A stretch of DNA of 44,105 nucleotides from NCBI GenBank assembly GCA_013115125.1, contig JABANN010000276.1, forward strand, positions 1 through 44,105. The letters are read 5' to 3'. Each line of letters opens with the position of its first letter. The stretch's first letter is position 1. The notes under the pieces were generated by a model, which had not been told where the DNA came from, made no database searches, and saw nothing but the letters and a program-made list of their open reading frames with translations. Shown here piece by piece: positions 23,881 through 35,761 of the stretch. Both the position numbers and the translations under genes were made by a program. Source of the stretch: Perkinsus olseni (lineage: Eukaryota; Perkinsozoa; Perkinsida).

Positions 23881-26678
23881 CTACTTGCCAGAAGTGTTAT
23901 CTCTACTATTGCCGCTGTTGTTCATCTTCTTCTGGCGATCCCTTCTTTTGGCTATATCACGCATCGATCTAGCCTTGAGCTCATCTCTTGTGTAAGGCCC
24001 TAAAAATACGCTGACATTCACATGTTATACCAAGGCTAAGATTAAGACTCTGATCATCCTCCTCATCTTCATCCGAATCATCTGAATAATCCTCTACAGT
24101 CGATGGCAATTTGATCGTCATGAAAGACTGGGCACCTGAACAACAGCGGCGTAGCCAAGAATATAGTGTAGAATAACGCCCACCCGAGGATTGACCAGGT
24201 ACTCCTCCTCCAACTGGTGATGATGATGTTGTCGGTGCAACTACTGTCTTGGGCATAAGATACTTATCGCCCACCTCAAAGTCAGCCGCCCCATTCTCCT
24301 CGCCACTCACTGCTACTTGAGAGGAAGCGAACAGTTGAAGTATCTCGTTAGCCGCTGAGGAATGAAAGAGGGTAACGTTGTCAAACCGAGTGAACAGCAG
24401 CCGATGTATTACTCTTCTCGATCACCCCTAGATAGGGGAGCATAGCTGACTCTGATACACTACCCTCGTTGGAACCTTGGGTAGTGGCCGGCGGCGGCGA
24501 AGGGGAGGACTGTGTGTCACCCATCGCAGCTAGAGGAGGTGGATCACACCCTAGACGATTGAATATCGACTGGATACCCGCACGGACCTGCCGATGACCA
24601 TGGAAGATATGGGACTACATCAGCAGCCCGGCCAACGAACAGTAGTAAACATTACACTAGTCAACGTTTTCATAGCTTGCTGATTCTTCAACTCGTAATG
24701 CTCAGCCTTCTTGTCCATTCCGCTCCACCTCTCCTCTAGATCCGACAGAAACTTCTGCTTAACGCTTTCGGGCGCTCCACCATCACCAACACCTTCAACA
24801 GCTAAAAAGCAGCATCATTGCAAACACCACCAAGAACGACGCAATGACGGCAGCAGCAACCCTACCAATAGCAGACAATTGAGGCGGAGAAGGGGTAGGC
24901 GCCGTCCCTCCAGTCTTCAGAGCATTGAACTCCAGGGTTAGATCCCCGACCGATGCCTCGAGCTTCTTTATATCTCCGGAGAGCTGATTGGCGTAGTTGA
25001 AGAGGGAGAAATTCTGATCCTCGGCAGCTATAAAATTCTGCACCTGAGAATTATTCGAGTATGAAAAGTGATCGGCTGCGACTCTCCAGTGACCACCTTA
25101 CCAGTTCGTCAATATCAGAGATTCCTGTGGCACTCTGAATCTTGCCAAAGGCTTCTTCGTAAACTTCAACCTAGCAATTGGTGATAAGATGACAACGATA
25201 GCAACATCCTAGCTCCAGTACTACCTTATCCGCTGTCATGCGAATAGCGACCTTATCCTTGGCGATTCCCCACGCTGACTGATTCACCTGTTTCCTCAAA
25301 TTATTCTCATCATCAACCTACAACAATCCGACTCATACAGTCACTAATGAGGGAACTTACACCGAGATCTCCTCTCGCTACAACGTGGGCATCACCACTT
25401 TTCCCAGAGTCCTCTATGCGAGCTTTCTCTCGCTGCCTCATGAATTCCTGATCAAGAACAAACCCTCGAACATAGACAACCCACTCGAAAAAAGAGACCA
25501 ACCTTCATCTTCTTGTCATTCTCAATTAGACGACCAAGCTCTTTCCACTCCTTCTCGAATTCGATGTGTTCTCTATCGGCTTGCTGCTTGAGAGCTGTCA
25601 TCTGGGCCTATCCAATGAAACAGAGTCAATTATATTGTTGAACACAGGTGAACCTCTCTACCAACCTGAGCCTGATCACGAGCTTCATAAGCAGCATTTG
25701 CCTGTTCAATGATATTGGCCATCTCCTTCTTCTTCTCTTGTAGTTCTATCTACAATAACGCTAGCAATACATCAACCGATAGCACTGGCCATGTAATCAT
25801 CCGCAGTACTACCTCAAGTTTCCGGTAGATGGAGTCGAATACAACGCGCTCCCTTCGCAAGGAATCAATCCGGTCCCGTAGGTTAGTGTTTACTGCAATA
25901 ACCTGAAACAACGGAACAGGAGGGAAGTGACATGAGCAATCAGGCTGGGAGCGAGCTCACTTCATTGAACTTCTGGAGATTCTTCTCCAATCGGTTATCA
26001 AGGATCTTGATCTGCTTATCCATTGCCTCGTTCGTCTCCTTGGCCGCATTTACTCCACCTCGACGCGCTGAACGACAGAACGCAGATGTTCTGACGGGCA
26101 CCTTTCACCACAAAAGAAGCATTCAAAAGCTCACCAAGTTCCTCTCGTAAAGAACGGATCTTCTTCTGGAGAACCCCAATACGATCATCAATCTGCTACA
26201 TTCAGTGCTAGGCTCAACCACCTAATATCTCAATGACTACCAGCTCTCCTCGAGCAGACTCATCCCTCAATCGAGCGTCAATCCGGTCCTTCTCCTCCTA
26301 AATAAAATAACATCGAGAGCAAAGAGTACTCAGGAGACACCTTGGAGAGACGAAACGAACAAACACATGATTCACCACGGCAATTACCTGTATCCTCTGT
26401 AGTCGCTCAGTACCAATTTTATGCTCAGACATCGAAGCAGTGAAAGCTCGAGTATCATTGACCTCTTGCTTCATCTTCTTGTTCTCACGAGATAGCTTCA
26501 TAATCGTCGCTCTCTGCTTCCGTATAACACCTTGAGATACCTCGCCGTAGTTGCGTTTATCGTTCTCCAAGACACGGAAATTCCGCTGTAGTTGTTGAAT
26601 CTCGGCTTCAATGGACTTCTTCTCGGCGTCTGATGATTGTACAGCAGAACCGAACCCTCGAGTATGTTTAGCCATCAT
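23881..26678 (-). CDS. ODAD1: Outer dynein arm docking complex coiled-coil subunit (ODAD1/CCDC63, DC2 type)
   Basis: Tandem ATGs at 26678 and 26675 open a long coiled-coil protein over a dozen or so short exons. The N terminus has the family signature EIQQLQRNFRVLENDKRNY, then VIRKQRATIMKLSRENKKMK. The middle carries many Glu/Lys/Leu heptads and ends in EDQNFSLFNYANQLSGDI. After a long gap come GIQSIFNRLGCD, the conserved MLPYLGVIEK motif and, in the next exon, NEILQLFASSQVA. The C terminus is acidic (YSDDSDEDEEDD) then basic (RDIAKRRDRQKK), with the stop at 23881. DC2/ODA1 proteins anchor outer dynein arms to axonemal doublets, so the organism builds motile flagella. Divergently arranged with the UVRAG/Atg14-like gene. 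Confidence 0.85.
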
Positions 26679-26965
26679 ACGTGAAGCAGAAGAAAACTAA
26701 CGATCCCCAAAACCACTAGAGCCAAAACCATCAAACCCAGCGACAACCGAGCAGAGCCCTGAGCGAGCAAAAACATTAGCCGCGAACATTTAGCTGGCTT
26801 TCATATCCAGAAGGATGTCCTCCAGGACTAGCGCAGCGCTTTGTGTCACCAGAAAGACAGCAATATTATACTTGGTGTATATGACCGGGAAAGCCGGTTG
26901 CGGGTGATCATGATTCGAGGGTAAATGATTCACGATTCATTAACTAAATGTCTCTAGAGGTTGAG
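26679..26965. promoter_or_regulatory. Divergent intergenic region (shared promoter area)
   Basis: About 287 bp between the start of the minus-strand dynein docking gene and the first likely ATG of the plus-strand UVRAG/Atg14-like gene. Both genes would start outward from it. No TATA-like box stood out. It is the only divergent start region in the right three quarters of the window, so it is the best place to look for promoter signals. Confidence 0.4.
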
Positions 26966-29297
26966 ATGCTTATTCTAAATCTATCGTAACGTAAGGACGA
27001 AGACCGCCTCACCTCTATCTAAACATCTGGGACACACATATCTCATAATTGCCGCGCAAAGACTATCCTGCAACGAGTTTGATCTTATCGTGGAGAGCGG
27101 CATGCCATTGCACGCTATCCAGGGACCATTGCCTACTGTATCTGCCACGGGAGCATGCGGCATTTCCATGTACTTTGAGCGCCCACTTGTGTGTTTGTTG
27201 CGAGCTTTCGCATCGCTCCGTCAACTGCGCGAGCTTCTTTCCGTATCTTTTGGCTTTCGGAATATGACATCATCAGTCTTTTCAACGGGCGGCGAACTAG
27301 ATGAGATCATTATACCATCCGCTTGCCTAGCCTCTGATAAGGCACGCATTGAGAAGGGTTCAGAGGAGAGTAAAGGCGCAGGAGGGGAGGACGCCAGGGG
27401 AAAGTCCGCCAACAGAGCACTGCCCTGCACTATATGCGGGAAGGCGCAATGGAGGTATGGTGGAGACTGCTAGGCTTTGAGGACATCGTATGGTTCATAG
27501 GTATTCATGTATGGGTTGCTGCTATTCTGATTTATATAAAGATGATCCGGAATATTCATCAACACTCTCGAGATATGTAGTACTGCTAGGAGCCCCACAT
27601 AGCTTGCATAATACCTTTCTTGCTACAGACGGAAGACCTACCACTAATACTCCACTCAATTCAAGATCGGATGGATACGCAGTCGAAGGTGAATTCAAGA
27701 GGCCGTGTATCAGAGCTGGTCGCGAGGCGGGCTCATCTAGCTCGGGAGACTGCTTTTTTGAAAAGAGTAGCGACCACATGGACTCCTTCATAATTCCAGG
27801 CTCCCTGCTTTCAGCGCATTGAAAACTTGCGTGAGAGGCTCCTCACGACTGAAGCTTCCAAAACTGATGCTGGCAACGGTGCTGACGCACTACTCCGCAG
27901 AGAGAGCCTACACGCTTGCAGCAACACGCTTCATGATGAGATCGCAGCAGAGTCTGATGTACGCAAGGATATTGCTGCGTTCATCAATGTAGTATATTGC
28001 GCTCTAGCACTGACTTAGTATCCTGGCCTTCATTAGGAGAGCGATGCGGCTACCCATGGAGATAGCCCCCCTTATGAGGCCTCATTGGGTACTCTTAACA
28101 CCTTCCACTCGTACCAAAGACTAAGGGCTAATATCCATGCGTTGACCAGTCATCGCACGGCGTTATGCCATCAGCTACGGGATATCTATCCTATATTGTG
28201 GAGGGATGGGCATACACCCGAGTGAGTATGCTGCTACTGCTCAGTAGCAACGCTAGAGGCTCACTCTCAGACCGTGGTCTCCTTTGCTCACATCGCGGGG
28301 TGGGGAGCATGCAATGGACGGTACTGATAACCAGCTCACTCCATCTGATTCTCTTGGATCCCTTAGTGCATCACGAATGTTGACATCGCGTAGTGCTCCA
28401 GTGACTGTGATGCAAGGTGGTTAGGCTTTTTCCGATGTAGGCTCGCGGATGACGAGCTCGCAGACATCATCGGCTACCTCCGCTGACCTCGGAAACCTTC
28501 GTTCTGTACAAGGGGCTATCACCAAAGTGAGTTAGCTGAGGATTGATACGCAGTGATGCTGAACCCTTCTCTTTGACTAACTCTCAGTATTCTCAACTCG
28601 TACCAGCCCTCAACTGTATCGCTCAAATCCTCCAAGTTCATCTACCCTTCCCCTGTCAATTTGGTTTGGTTGGTTCTACAGCGAGAGTCGAGGGTCGTAG
28701 TGAGAGGCCGACGCGTCGACAGCTACCCTTAGAACCTCGTGTTCTGCATCCAGCATTGGATCTATTGTAAGGCTTTTCCTGCCCACCTTGCCAATACTTC
28801 GGCCTGTGTCAGGCTACCACTAGTGCCTCCTTCAAGTGCTGGACTCAGTACATCGCCGTACGTCCGGCATAGCAGTCTAGATCCCCATAGAATGCTCCGA
28901 GAGGACATCCGTTTTCTATCTCTGGTACTATCTAGTTACAGTATCTCGCGGTACATTGTTATTAGCTATATCTCAGATATGTGGTGTGGGGATATGGTTC
29001 GAGGGAGGTTCAGTCGATGACTTAACAGCGGCTCAGAACTTGATCAATTCCCCGGACGTTGGGAGATTGTACGAGACTGTGCACTATGTGATGGTGATTG
29101 ACTCTCTCAGATACACCCGAGCTCTCCTCGATCGATCAATAGCGCTCTCAGGGTCGGGTGGAGGAGGCTGGGGTGATACCTCTCTCGAGCATTTCGGTAA
29201 TGATGCTGCTGACCAACAACAGCTGCAGCAGCAGCTGCCAAGTCCTGGGATGATCGATGAGATCGAGTGGAATATACTTGACTGCTCCATGCCTTAA
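26966..29297 (+). CDS. UVRAG/Vps38/Atg14-family subunit of the Vps34 complex
   Basis: Plus-strand multi-exon gene. The N-terminal part has NEFDLIVESGMPLHAIQGP and a Cys pair (ALPCTICGKAQW). A coiled-coil exon begins RIENLRERLLTTEASK near 27819. Then come FHSYQRLRANIHALTS and TALCHQLRDIYPIL, matching the Atg14/UVRAG pattern where the coiled coil ends in a helix followed by an IYPI motif. The C-terminal half has LADDELADIIGY, then YSQLVPALNCIAQILQVHLP and FPCQFGLVGSTARVEG, equivalent to the family's ALGYVAHLV...YLxVPLRYP...GSRS signature. It ends VDDLTAAQNLINSP and a Gln/Gly-rich tail, with the stop at 29295-29297. The protein would steer Vps34 to autophagosomes or endosomes. Which of the two subfamilies is unclear, and start and splice sites are approximate. 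Confidence 0.65.
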
Positions 29298-29490
29298 AAG
29301 TTTTACAAATTTTGTTACTATTATTGTGAATCTTTTATACCCACGGATGGGGTCCGAGTCACCCAGGTCCGAGTTACTAGTACTCATTATCACGTGTCTG
29401 CAGTACACGTCATCGAGGGGGTTTGTGAGTGATAGAGGAAGAGAATGCTGCAACCACTAGCAACATAACGCCCTGCTTATTGCGAAAAGA

Positions 29491-32400
29491 TTAATCCCGT
29501 CTCATATAGCTGTATATAACAGTAGCAAAATACGTCAACATCGCCAAACGTGGCACGCATATATGATACTTTGATGACGCTTTATTCCGTTCGGCTATGC
29601 ACTCCAACGTCTTCTTTTCACGTGGATCGTGGACTAAATCTTCGGTCAACTTCTCAGATACCATCCTATCATGTAGTTTACGGGCTTGTGTTGAATCTAT
29701 GGTACCATCACGTAGAGCTCGTGCCCATCTCGTCCGCTCATCAGAAGTCTCATCACTGCTCTCGTCACTCTCTGAGACGGGCTGGTCGAGACGATCGTGA
29801 TTAACAAACTTCCGAAGATGTGTTACGGCCTTCTCGAACATCACACCCTCCCAGTACACCTTTCCACACCCTCCACACACGTAAAACTTATTATACAACT
29901 TTAACGTCATAGGATGAACCTGAGATACTCCTTGATTCTCCGTCCTACTGCCACGGCTCTAGCAATTACCTGACCCTTCACCATGTCCTTATCGGTTGTT
30001 ATGATCCAGTCCCTAGCGTTACAAGAGACACATCTCCCAAGGAGAGAATCTGGATCCACTTCAACGGCGAACTCCTGCATCACTGCCGAAAGCTGCTGGT
30101 CTATTGTATTACACAACTCAGGCAGGACGTAGCATCTGCATCATGACCGGTAGTACACGTCATCAGTTGGCTGCAGCTTCCCATCCTCCTACTTCACACC
30201 TTTACACCATCTCCGTTTGCTGATCTTAGTCCGATAGTTCACTACGACTGCTCGATGCTGCGTTTCAGCTATATACTCCAGAGGGGCAGGCTCACAGGAG
30301 TCCAGCTCTAGCGTATCCACCCCTAGGCCACGTAATTTACGTACTAAACGCCCCATTCCACCAGGGCATACGAGCTTTGGCTCATCCCCGTTGAAGTACG
30401 ATGGCCAGGCAACCTATCGACATACAGCATCATATCGGTCCAGAATCCACACTATTCCAGGGTCTTGCCTTTTCTTCGTCTTCCTCTTCATCCAGGGCAG
30501 GGGGTAGATTGCTTTGCTTCTCCAAACTGCCATCGTTGTGATATGAAGATGAAGTATTCTCGCGGTGTTCCCGGCGCCTAGCAAAATGGGTCCCGCGATA
30601 TGGGTGAACCGTCTCCTACAGTGAAGATGAGTTATCGGAGTTACAAGAGGCTTCCTCCTCGACATCGCGTTCCCCAGCCGACGCCCTCGAAGCTCGCGGA
30701 GTAACGGTGTTCGATATCGGGGCACGGCGTCGTCTGGTAACATTGGCATCCCACAACTAATCATTGCGACAAGAGTCGGATATGAGCGCATGAAGACCGA
30801 TACTCACATCTAGGTCCGGATCGATGCTGTTCTTGATCTTCTCGATACACTTCAGGAGCACAAGGGCATCGAGTGATGCGTACTCTACTTGCCGAGGGGA
30901 CAAAGGCCGTTTACGCCAGTTGCTCATGCGCATCACTTTAGAGAGTGGTTTCCCCAGAAAGTACTTCACGACCTCTGTAAGCCCTCTCTGATGCTTGCTG
31001 GCACCTTTACGAGGTGGTAAGTAACTGTATGGGAGATGATCGTGATGGGCATGATAAGATGTGACGCAAGGAGCATCACCTATCAACTAGGTTATTTAGA
31101 TCAACGATACGGTGGGGTGTTATCCCACCCTTATCGCCGTCGGCTCCCATTCCTGAGTTCCTCAATACACGCAGGTCACCAGCTATTCCGAACCCCACTA
31201 CTATTATGGCCTTGGATTCGACAAGGCGACCTGAACACAATAGCACTCCAGTGATACTACAGCACGGCAATGACATGATAGTACCTATCTCATTGAGTAG
31301 ACCATGCTCACCATGATAGATATCGACCAGGTATACATCGTGAGGGGTAGCGAGTTGTACCAGATCAGTTGCATCACAGGTAGAGTCCAATACTAAACGG
31401 AAGGCAGACCATTCAGAGTCCAGGCCAATGATGCTCCTGAAGGGGATGCTAAGACAAGCACAGAGTCGGATGGCTCTTGTGGCCTACCGCTCAGCCTCCC
31501 ACCGGTTGATAAGCTTTTGTAGCTCACCCACAGTAGTGATAACATGAACAGAATTCTGGAGTCGGCCTCGGTCACACACGCCAAAAGCTTCCCCGAGGGA
31601 TAGATGATCCTCCTCTTCCCTTTGAAAGAACTACGAAAAATAACATCTAGTTAGTGGTCGAAAGAGCAGTGAGAGGCATCGATGAACTGAAACCTTAGAG
31701 CATCCCTTACCTTCGCATTCTCAGCCTCATACTGTGCTTCAAGCTGTATCGCATCCTTCTGGAGCTCCTCTATCTGCTCTTTGATACTGTCCATACCATC
31801 TTCCCACCTCTCGATATCATTCTCCGGGAAGGCGCGATAGAATGCTATCGCTAGCCAGGTATGCCCGACATCGATGAGCTGCTCACACCAGAATTGTTGA
31901 AGAGAAGGTCGGCCTGTGACCAATACAATGAGTGACTCTCTCGGAACGTGTATTACCCTCTAGCTCCTCCGTTCCTATATAGGATTCAAGATCCACATCC
32001 CCACTTGAGATACACCATCGTATCTTTTTACGATAGTGTGCTTCTGCTACTGACGGGAAGTCCTCTTCGGTCATACCAAAGCTCTGCATTGCCTTCACAG
32101 CTTGCTTTATCAAACCACGCTGTTCCATACCTGGGGGCATACCTGACGCTACTGCCACGTTGGAGGTCCTACCTTCGATGAGGAGCTGTCGGATTCTCGG
32201 GAAATTGTCTGCTTTGAAAAGACGTGACACGTCATCCGTTCGGCCCTGCCCCAGGAGCCTGTCCATAAACTCATGGAGCTGTTCCTCTGGTATCCACTTG
32301 TCCCCTAGCTGCACGGATAAACGGATGCTTTGTTATTTGGGAGTGATGATGCCCTGGCCACCTCAGTGATCGACAATGCTTGAGCAGCCTCCCTAGCCTT

Positions 32401-33453
32401 AGACTTGTCATGGCTCGCCATCATCCCCAGGATCCACGCCCTAACGAGATCATGTTATGCGTACACCCATCCTTAGCGTATTACTCGAGAATCTCATTTT
32501 CCAGGACAGGCTGGGATGCCTCCACAGCATCATCAGTGGCATCATCAGCACAGTCGTCACTGCATTCATGCGTCGATTGTGAGTTGCCCCTCAACTGGAA
32601 GTATTGGAGCCACGACCGTAAATCACGGCCGACTGGTACGCATCCTTCCAGTACCTTTATGCCTGCAGGTGTGAGAAAAAAGCGATGGAGATCTTTGCTC
32701 ACCGCAGAAGCGGCCTTTTGCCGTAGCTGTAGGGAACCCGGTAAACCAGCGGTGTCCATGCTGCTGACCATGGCGTTGACTAGATGGCGTACCTATCATC
32801 AAGTTCACCCACACGCTTTGCCCGAGAGTCTATCCTAAAGGCTCGGACTACCTGCCCCTGAGCAGCAAGGGTTACATCGACAACCCAATCAGGATCAACA
32901 CGGCCCCACGGCTTCAGTAACCGTGCCTGAGGATGAAGCCGTAGGTCCCTGTGAAAAAGGTGCCTTGGCCCTACGATAGTTCCCGGGCTCTGCTTTCCTC
33001 GTAAGCTCTTAAGGAGTGACAACGTTCCACTACAGTCTCTGACTCTGTAGGCGTGGAGGAGTTCCTCGCCCAAAGCGCTCTCACTGGCCATCGCCTGCTC
33101 ACTGCTACGGACAACCACCCACGTTTCTTCATGTTCTCGCATGACAGTCACTACTTCATCTTCTTTCCACTCCGAGAATCATTCCTGGGTGTACCTCTAC
33201 TGCTTGCCTTGTCCGCTCCGCTACGGTGTCCGTGAGCTGATCTATGCCCCATCCGACAGGACATCCTCTCTCGATATTGCATTGCCTGAGCATACAGCTC
33301 ATTCAGATGATGTGCGGGCTATAAGACCGGTACCATCATAGCGAGCAGCCCAATCGTAATCAGCTTCACAGGGGATGATGTTTGTGAATCCTCAGATGGC
33401 AGCGATGCTAGTATCAACTCCTGATTCCCGTACTTCTCACTAGATGCGGACAT
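29491..33453 (-). CDS. EXD3: EXD3/Mut-7-type 3'-5' exonuclease with Mut7-C domain
   Basis: The likely first exon starts at the ATG at 33451-33453 (MSASSEKYGNQELILASLPS). A long helical N-terminal region follows, with LGEELLHAYRVRDCSGTLSL and SKDLHRFFLTPAGIKVLEG. The RNase D-like DEDDy domain has motif I RSIIGLDSEW, then DLVQLATPHDVYLVDIYHG, GFGIAGDLRVL (motif II), LGKPLSKVMRMSNWRKRPLS and VEYASLDALVLLK (motif III with Tyr and Asp). The Mut7-C part follows: GRLVRKLRGLGVDTLELDS, then LLGRCVSCNARDW and the zinc ribbon FYVCGGCGKVYWEG. This domain order matches C. elegans MUT-7 and human EXD3. The first acidic residue expected in the PIN-like Mut7-C fold is missing (CPGGM where family members have DxML). 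The frame stops at 29491 after a non-conserved tail. Confidence 0.85.
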
Positions 33454-33700
33454 GACGTTGGAACAGCAACGTTCACACTATGAACGCTTCTAGAGAACTA
33501 CAGAGAAAGTCTGAGATCGTTATTATGATAAAAGTCAGACTCGTTTTTTGTGCGATACTCAGGAGCTAGAGACCAGCGAGCCTGTGAACGGCAGCACCCA
33601 CTGACAACCCAAGGCCTAACGACAGCACAGTATCACTCAAGGACCAGTAGAACAGGGATTGAAAAGCGAGGATGATGAAAGCTGATATACCAGGCGAGAA

Positions 33701-35404
33701 CTAGATATCCTTCTTCCTTCCAGAGAATAACGCATTGTCGATGTCGGCGTCAGTGAACCCCACACGGCAAACTGGACACTTGAGGGTAATATCGTAGCCC
33801 GATGAGCTCCCCTCGGATGTTTCATTTCCTCGACTATGGTCCACCATGGACTTGAAACTACACAATGAAAGCAGCATAGAGCGGAAGCACCAGTATATCT
33901 GAGTACTCCACGGCAGTACTACCAGGATCGATGGAATAGCTCCGGGCAGTCCGGTGATATCCCACATAAGACATTTTCATACGTTTCGATAGCGCACCTG
34001 CAGATCGGGCACTTGGGCTTGCATCGCCAATATGAGCAGTTCTCAATGACCTGATAATAAATACAGCAGAAGAGTAGGAATTACTGTGATCTGTAGTATG
34101 CCCCTTGCTGCCCACTGCCCACGTTGTTCTCATTCTGCAGGCAGAATAGCCTCTCCCCTACAGGGGCCTCATACAGGATGTCATAGTGTCCCGGTTTGAA
34201 TAATAGTATGGCATCCCAGTGCTCTGCCCCTTCAGGAGCAGATCGCCCAACAGGTAAAAATCTACAGCAAATATAACTAGACCGGGGCACCAGCAACGGT
34301 GACTCCAAGTCACTACTCGTATCTTTGCAATGCGTTATCCATACTCCGATCTAGTTGTACTGATAAAAACCTGACATTTAGGGCGGACGCTGCTAGGATC
34401 ATGGCCAGGGACTCAGCCTGAAAAGGACCCACACTAGTGATGCCTTTTCCCTTCGACACATACAACACTCCTCCTTCACCTGCTACATCATGCTGTACTA
34501 CCTCCTGACCATCGGTCCTGATCTCCCTATCCAACCACTCATCAAAGCTTATGGCATCACTGCTAGCTAGCGCAGCCTCCGCCAAGGGCATACCGCTGAC
34601 CTGGGGTGAGATGATACGGCCGAGTGCAGGTAATGATGATGGTGATGGTGGACTAGCCTTTCAAGATCACCTCCATATCTGGATTCTCTACAGCGTATTG
34701 ATAGGTCGCTAGTCGGACCAGGGCCACGATACCATGATCCACGGTCTTGTCATTCAGAACCTTGGCAGGACGTAAGAATCCTCCCAAATCATCACAGAGC
34801 AATCTCATACCTCGTTCCAGAAGCGGAGAGGGCTATCAGTATAAGAATAATTGAGGAAATCTTGGTCTACACGATGATGGTATCCCTCCTCATCCTTTTG
34901 CAGTAGACCATGCCAACTACCACTGACTTTCTCAGTACGCCGAGCTAGAGCGAGGGCATGATGGATGAACTCATGGAACTTGTCGATATCTCCATCCAGC
35001 TGAGTCAAGGAGGAACGCTGTAAGGGTGTACATGATTGCAGTGTAGTGAGGTGTTATCGAGTTACAGAGGGGAACCATAGACCTTCTTACTAGCATCCTC
35101 TCAATAATAGTTGTCCCTAGAGCACGGTAGAAGCAGTTACCGTCTCCACGTACTCGACGCCAATGAGTGGCATCAACCTAATGATGATGATAATCATGTT
35201 ACACATAATGGTGAGGGCCTTACCACCGCATCCGATTACCTTCTCAGCCATGAGTCTGATCTTCCGCTGATGGCCTTGAGAATGGGAGAACTCCTCAGCA
35301 AGTGTCGCGAGAGGTTCGATGAAGCCTAGACCATTCGACTTGCTTGGCAACACTTGCTGATCATCGTCATCATTTCCTATTGGGCCATTGTAGAGGGTGC
35401 TCAT
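33701..35404 (-). CDS. OTUB: Otubain-type deubiquitinase (peptidase C65) with Cys-rich C-terminal tail
   Basis: The ATG is at 35402-35404. Exon 1 is 35240-35404 (EPLATLAEEFSHSQGHQRKI), exon 2 35091-35177. The catalytic loop VRGDGNCFYRALGT places the Asp just before the Cys (codon 35133-35135). Exon 3 starts at 35017 (TQLDGDIDKFHEFIHHALAL). Later exons give GIVALVRLATYQYAVENPDM, ISFDEWLDREIR, FQAESLAMILAASALNVRFL, and the catalytic His in LLFKPGHYDILYE (His codon 34186-34188). All three residues of the OTU triad are accounted for. Otubains cleave ubiquitin chains, OTUB1 preferring Lys48 links. Human OTUB1 ends at HYDILYK. Here about 85 residues follow, with NCSYWRCKPKCPICRC and, after another intron, LKCPVCRVGFTDAD, then the stop at 33701. 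That tail looks like a zinc module. Confidence 0.88.
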
Positions 35405-35761
35405 AGTGTACTTAGTTGTTGATAGTAATAAAAATAGGCTACACTACTATGCTTGAATATGAGTATGGTACGGAAGCATATTGACCGGACCACAACAACA
35501 CGATAGAGTGAATAATGAAGAGACAATGGCTACCTTATGTGCTTCGTCCGAGGTAATGATGATGATGATAGTATTGGTAGTGCAATTATTAACGTAATCG
35601 ATCCCTGAAGCTGTGGCTGATGCTGTGGCTGATGCTGTGGCTGATGCTGTGGCTGATGGTCAATGGTGCGGTATTACAGAGTTTGGCTCATAGTAAGACA
35701 TCGTGCACCGGTATGGCCATCATACCAACGGAAGCGGCGGACGACAACACACAGCAGCTTA
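35405..35761. other. Spacer between SR-protein and otubain genes, with a minisatellite
   Basis: About 357 bp between the stop of the SR-type gene and the otubain start codon, both minus-strand. It holds a GAT run at 35562-35571 and the 12-bp tandem repeat listed separately. No exon was recognised. Confidence 0.5.
35610..35657. repeat. 12-bp tandem repeat, four exact copies
   Basis: The unit GCTGTGGCTGAT is repeated four times without change from 35610 to 35657. It lies downstream of the SR-type gene and upstream of the otubain start. The copies being identical suggests recent slippage or expansion. Confidence 0.9.

Noticed and set aside
28860-29290. Minus-strand frame rich in Ser/Cys opposite the UVRAG/Atg14-like gene
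   Set aside because: The plus strand gives a plausible C-terminal exon (VDDLTAAQNLINSP) that continues the family pattern; the minus reading has no motif.
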